Assembly (NCBI GenBank): GCA_025924755.1
Contig: JAICHT010000034.1
Span: 1-17,532 of the forward strand
Direction: 5' to 3'
DNA: 17,532 bases
DNA from: Chitinophagaceae bacterium
Lineage (GTDB): Bacteria > Bacteroidota > Bacteroidia > Chitinophagales > Chitinophagaceae
Part shown: piece after piece, positions 14,755 to 17,532 of the stretch
How positions within the stretch are numbered: the stretch's first letter is position 1
Layout of the letters: every line of letters starts with the position of its first letter
Notes under the pieces: model-generated
The model's database searches: none
Told to the model about the DNA's origin: nothing
The model's input: the letters and a program-made list of their open reading frames with translations, nothing else
Translations under genes and position numbers: made by a program

Positions 14755-15471
14755 TTATCCTTTGGCCGGCTTTGAAGGCCTCACTTCTATTTTGCTGGGC
14801 AAAGTCCTCGGATGCATATTTAAAAGGTCCAGTACCAACTGGCCAATATCTTGCGGTTGTATCTTCCAGGCATCCGCATCCGTTGGCGTATGATCGGCAA
14901 ATTCCGTAGCTACGGAGCCGGGCATAATGGTAGTTACCTTAATATCATATTTCCGCAAATCCAGCATCACAGCCTGGGTAAAACCCACCAGCCCAAATTT
15001 AGAAGCATTGTAAGCCGAACCCTGTTCAAAGAAATTAGCACCCGCTAAACTGGCTATGGTTATGATATATCCTTTTGAAGTTTTTAAAGCATCTATACTG
15101 GCTTTAACGCTGTTAAATACGCCGGTAAGATTAGTATCAATGGTACTTTTCCAGTCTTGCTCCGTCAGGCTTTCTATCGGGGCAAAATGGCCTATGCCTG
15201 CATTGGCTACCAATACATCCAACCCGCCAAAATGATCTGTAACTGCCTTTATAGCGGCCACTTCCGATGCCATAGAACTTACATCCGACGCCAGCGCCAA
15301 TACTCTTGACGCATCCGGACTTAATGCTTCCGCAGCCTTCTTTGCAGCCGATAAACTGCGGCTGGTAATGGCTACTTTCATTCCCTCATCCAGTAAGGTT
15401 TTAGCAACCCCATATCCTATTCCTTTACTGCCGCCGGTTATATAGGCAACTTTATCTTTTAAATTGTTCAT
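14755..15471 (-). CDS. Short-chain dehydrogenase/reductase (classical SDR)
   Basis: An NAD(P)-dependent oxidoreductase of 238 residues, cytosolic. The frame reaches a TTG at 15495, but the ATG at 15471 is preferred because it gives the usual SDR beginning (MNNLKDKVAYITGG). Motifs from that start: TGGSKGIG (12-19), NAG (90-92), catalytic N114, S141, Y154 and K158 (YNASK). R38 in TSRS suggests NADP(H). The C-terminal segment LPSKIEVRPSKP (224-235) recalls Bacteroidota and cyanobacterial 3-ketoacyl-ACP-reductase-like SDRs of unknown substrate. It lies 134 bp upstream of the metallophosphoesterase on the same strand and is divergent from the GH20 gene. It could supply a carbonyl-reducing step for the GMC product, but nothing in the sequence proves this. 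Confidence 0.9.
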   Translation of the reverse strand: MNNLKDKVAYITGGSKGIGYGVAKTLLDEGMKVAITSRSLSAAKKAAEALSPDASRVLALASDVSSMASEVAAIKAVTDHFGGLDVLVANAGIGHFAPIESLTEQDWKSTIDTNLTGVFNSVKASIDALKTSKGYIITIASLAGANFFEQGSAYNASKFGLVGFTQAVMLDLRKYDIKVTTIMPGSVATEFADHTPTDADAWKIQPQDIGQLVLDLLNMHPRTLPSKIEVRPSKPAKG

Positions 15472-15762
15472 ATTCTTTAAACGTTTTATATACAAGGTTT
15501 GTTCATCGAAACTTTATCACTAACAAAGTAACGCAATAATTGCTATTGGCTTTTTTAAAGGGCTGCTTCATGCTATTATTGCCTGGATAGCGTTTCGTTT
15601 GATGCCCTGGTAGTATTAATTTTCCATATTGTTTTTAGTGTATTTCTTATTAAACCCTAATCTCAATAAGGTGCTGAAAATAATATTTTACTATTGCGAC
15701 TAACCTTTAGTTTTTATACAACCAAATGGTATAAATTTCCAGTACATTTCTATTTACATAAA
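15472..15762. other. Divergent intergenic region between SDR and GH20 genes
   Basis: A 291-bp AT-rich control region. It holds an 11-bp palindrome GCAATAATTGC (15533-15543), whose first eight bases recur inverted at 15575-15582 (ATTATTGC). This could be a small operator cluster near the SDR start, though such short AT-rich palindromes also arise by chance. No convincing TTTG/TAnnTTTG promoter was found on either strand. Confidence 0.3.
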
Positions 15763-17328
15763 ATGCATATGCGTAAAAAATCTGCCCCTAAAAGCCTGCT
15801 GATGCTGCTTTTTGCTTTCCTGTCTTTACAAGTCTGTATAGGCCAGCAGCCCTCTGCTGCAACCAACTTTGCCGTAAGGGGTTTTCACCTCGATCTGCGG
15901 ATACAGGTAATGACCATGCCTGCATTAAAAAACTTTGCCTTAAGGCTTAGCCAGTCTGGTATTAACACCCTGATCATGGAGTATGAAGCAACCTACCCGT
16001 TTGAAAAACATCCTATGATACCTAACCGGTATGCCTATACGAAAAAAGAGATTGAGGACTTTGTGGCGTACTGCGGGCATTTGGGTATTGATGTCGTCCC
16101 ATTGCAGCAAAGCTTTGGGCATGTGGATTATATATTACGCAACAACCGGTATGCCGCTTTAAGAGAAGATGAGAAAGACTGGTCGCAGGTATGCCCGTCG
16201 CAGGTAGCGGGAGACAGTGCATTGTTTACCGATTTATTTACCGAGCTGGCCGCTACCCATCCTTCTAAGTATTTTCATATCGGTGGCGATGAAACTCACT
16301 TGCTGGGCCATTGTCCATTATGCAAAAAGAAGGCTGCAGAAGAAGGCATATCCAGGCTTTATATTGATCATATAAAGATGTTATGCGCTATTGTAATAAA
16401 ACTTGGAAAACGCCCGGTATTGTGGGCAGATATTGCACTTAAATATCCCGATGCCATCAAATTGCTGCCGAAAGAAACCATATTTGTGGATTGGAATTAT
16501 GGGTGGGATATGAACAACTTTGGAAACCATGAAAAACTGGTACAAAGCGGATATGAAATCTGGGGAGCACCATCGCTAAGAAGTCATCCTGACAATTATT
16601 TTCTTACGCAATGGGAAAAGCATTTCAACAATATCAGGACTTTTGTACCGGCTTGCAGGCAATTAGGTTACAAAGGAATGGTGATGACTTCCTGGTCTAC
16701 CTCCGGCGAATATTCTACCATATATGAGTCAGAATCCGGCATCATTGATTTATATGCCATAAGAAGAGTGTATCCTTTAACGGGTTTTAATATGTTACTG
16801 GCGGCATACGCAAAAAGCCTGCAAAGTACCGCACCGTTAGATATTGATGCATTTGTACAATCATATTGCATGAAGAATTATGGATTCGACAAAGCACAGG
16901 CACAAAAATTCTGGGTCGCACTGAAAACAGCGCCTTATGAAATAAAGAACGGAACGGTATCAGGTGCGGGGATCAGCGTAACGCAATTGCTGGATAGTGC
17001 ACTTTTATCAGAAAAAACAATAAATGCTTTGACGCCGGTTAGAAACAGCACAGAGTACGAGCAATATAAAGTAATGGCAAGTGCCAGGGTGCTTTATCTA
17101 ACCTATCAGAATATTGAAAACCAGGCAAATTCAAACTCGTTCACTGCTGCTGATGTAGCATTGGTATTGCCGCGGCTTCGAAAGCTTTTAGCGGCAACAG
17201 ATAAGCTGAACGATCGTTTTACCAGGCTGAATCAAAGCTATTATTATCCTTCTGAAATTGCCGAAGAAAACCGGTTGCGTAAGGTAAAAGCAACCCTGTT
17301 GTATAACCGGCTAACCAGAACGAAATAA
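15763..17328 (+). CDS. Exported GH20 beta-N-acetylhexosaminidase-like enzyme, 521 aa
   Basis: A family GH20 glycosidase that would remove terminal beta-linked HexNAc by substrate-assisted catalysis. The frame runs back to a TTG at 15694, but the ATG at 15763 (or 15769, two codons later) begins a basic N-terminus plus hydrophobic core, a signal peptide ending near CIG-Q. Numbered from 15763: a TIM barrel from about 37 with GFHLDLR (40-46), SFGHVDY (117-123), the catalytic Asp-Glu pair D176-E177 in HIGGDETH, a WADIAL segment (221-226), and TSWS (309-312) lining the pocket. About 170 residues of helical C-terminal domain follow. There is no N-terminal GH20b domain, so the architecture resembles hexosaminidase D-type enzymes. 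It stands alone on the plus strand, divergent from the SDR. Exact linkage and sugar are not readable; some GH20-like enzymes in this group have other activities. Confidence 0.88.
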   Translation: MHMRKKSAPKSLLMLLFAFLSLQVCIGQQPSAATNFAVRGFHLDLRIQVMTMPALKNFALRLSQSGINTLIMEYEATYPFEKHPMIPNRYAYTKKEIEDFVAYCGHLGIDVVPLQQSFGHVDYILRNNRYAALREDEKDWSQVCPSQVAGDSALFTDLFTELAATHPSKYFHIGGDETHLLGHCPLCKKKAAEEGISRLYIDHIKMLCAIVIKLGKRPVLWADIALKYPDAIKLLPKETIFVDWNYGWDMNNFGNHEKLVQSGYEIWGAPSLRSHPDNYFLTQWEKHFNNIRTFVPACRQLGYKGMVMTSWSTSGEYSTIYESESGIIDLYAIRRVYPLTGFNMLLAAYAKSLQSTAPLDIDAFVQSYCMKNYGFDKAQAQKFWVALKTAPYEIKNGTVSGAGISVTQLLDSALLSEKTINALTPVRNSTEYEQYKVMASARVLYLTYQNIENQANSNSFTAADVALVLPRLRKLLAATDKLNDRFTRLNQSYYYPSEIAEENRLRKVKATLLYNRLTRTK

Positions 17329-17334
17329 GAGAAA

Positions 17335-17351
17335 CATTATGTTTTATAATG
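17335..17351 (+). other. Short AT-rich hairpin after GH20
   Basis: CATTAT and ATAATG form a perfect 6-bp stem around a GTTTT loop, 7 bp after the GH20 stop codon. The stem is weak and has no following T-run. Position alone suggests an mRNA 3'-end structure. The rest of the window to 17532 contains no gene I can support. Confidence 0.25.
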
Positions 17352-17532
17352 GATTACCACTTGTTATAAAGCGACACGGTATATGTACTCGTAAAACGCT
17401 GGCAGCCTTGCACGCCTGCATCAATGGTAATACGCACAACTATTATGCTTTATCTCTAAAAAATGAAGAATGCTATTGGAAAGTTTCAACCATACTATAG
17501 ATATGTGGATTGATAGTTTAAAAACATACAAC

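Noticed and set aside
15694..15762. Upstream TTG start of the GH20 gene
   Set aside because: It would bury the signal peptide 23 residues inside the protein; the ATG at 15763 gives a normal exported N-terminus.
17357..17449. Minus-strand 31-codon frame ending in TGG TAA that looks like the C-terminus of a protein
   Set aside because: It is closed by an in-frame stop after 31 codons, has no start and cannot be told from chance. It would need a frameshift to be a gene end.

Overview
The window looks like a chromosomal stretch of a Bacteroidota bacterium, probably a Chitinophagales/Chitinophagaceae-like saprophyte. This is judged from the protein families (GH2 with DUF4982 and a C-terminal Ig-like domain, DUF1080, exported S9 peptidase, SGLT-type symporter), the AT-leaning sequence, the near absence of Shine-Dalgarno sequences, and the many exported proteins with short signal peptides ending in A-Q. 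The species cannot be named from this sequence alone. No rRNA, tRNA, insertion sequence, phage gene or CRISPR array was seen.

Layout. 1-1585 (-) is the N-terminal 528 codons of a vSGLT/SGLT-type sodium:sugar symporter cut by the left edge. Upstream of it, 1673-4096 (-) is an exported GH2 beta-galactosidase-type glycosidase; the two read as one sugar-release/sugar-uptake pair with a hairpin between them. A 506-bp divergent intergenic region follows. It ends in a perfect 14-bp inverted repeat directly in front of 4603-5625 (+), an exported protein with two VOC (glyoxalase-fold) domains. Convergent with it lies a minus-strand group: 5679-6557 exported DUF1080 protein, 6577-8922 exported S9 (DPP IV-like) serine peptidase, and 9087-9863 short-chain dehydrogenase.

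A second minus-strand group follows: 10030-12429 membrane-anchored GMC oxidoreductase of the cholesterol-oxidase/long-chain-alcohol-oxidase type, 12513-13070 unknown 185-aa protein, 13157-14620 metallophosphoesterase whose catalytic fold is interrupted by two membrane helices, and 14755-15471 another short-chain dehydrogenase. The right end carries 15763-17328 (+), an exported GH20 hexosaminidase-like enzyme, then about 200 bp without a gene.

How it may work together. GH2, the symporter, DUF1080 and GH20 point to glycan or glycoside use: two exported glycosidases, a DUF1080 protein (a family that includes 3-keto-glycoside hydrolases/lyases), and a sodium-driven sugar importer. The metallophosphoesterase/185-aa/GMC trio looks like a separate membrane-associated oxidation module, possibly for a lipid or sterol-like alcohol. 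Joining the two parts into one pathway is inference only. The most unusual parts are the GMC trio, the operator-like palindrome in front of the exported VOC protein, and the S9 peptidase that lacks the usual substrate-anchoring Glu-Glu motif.
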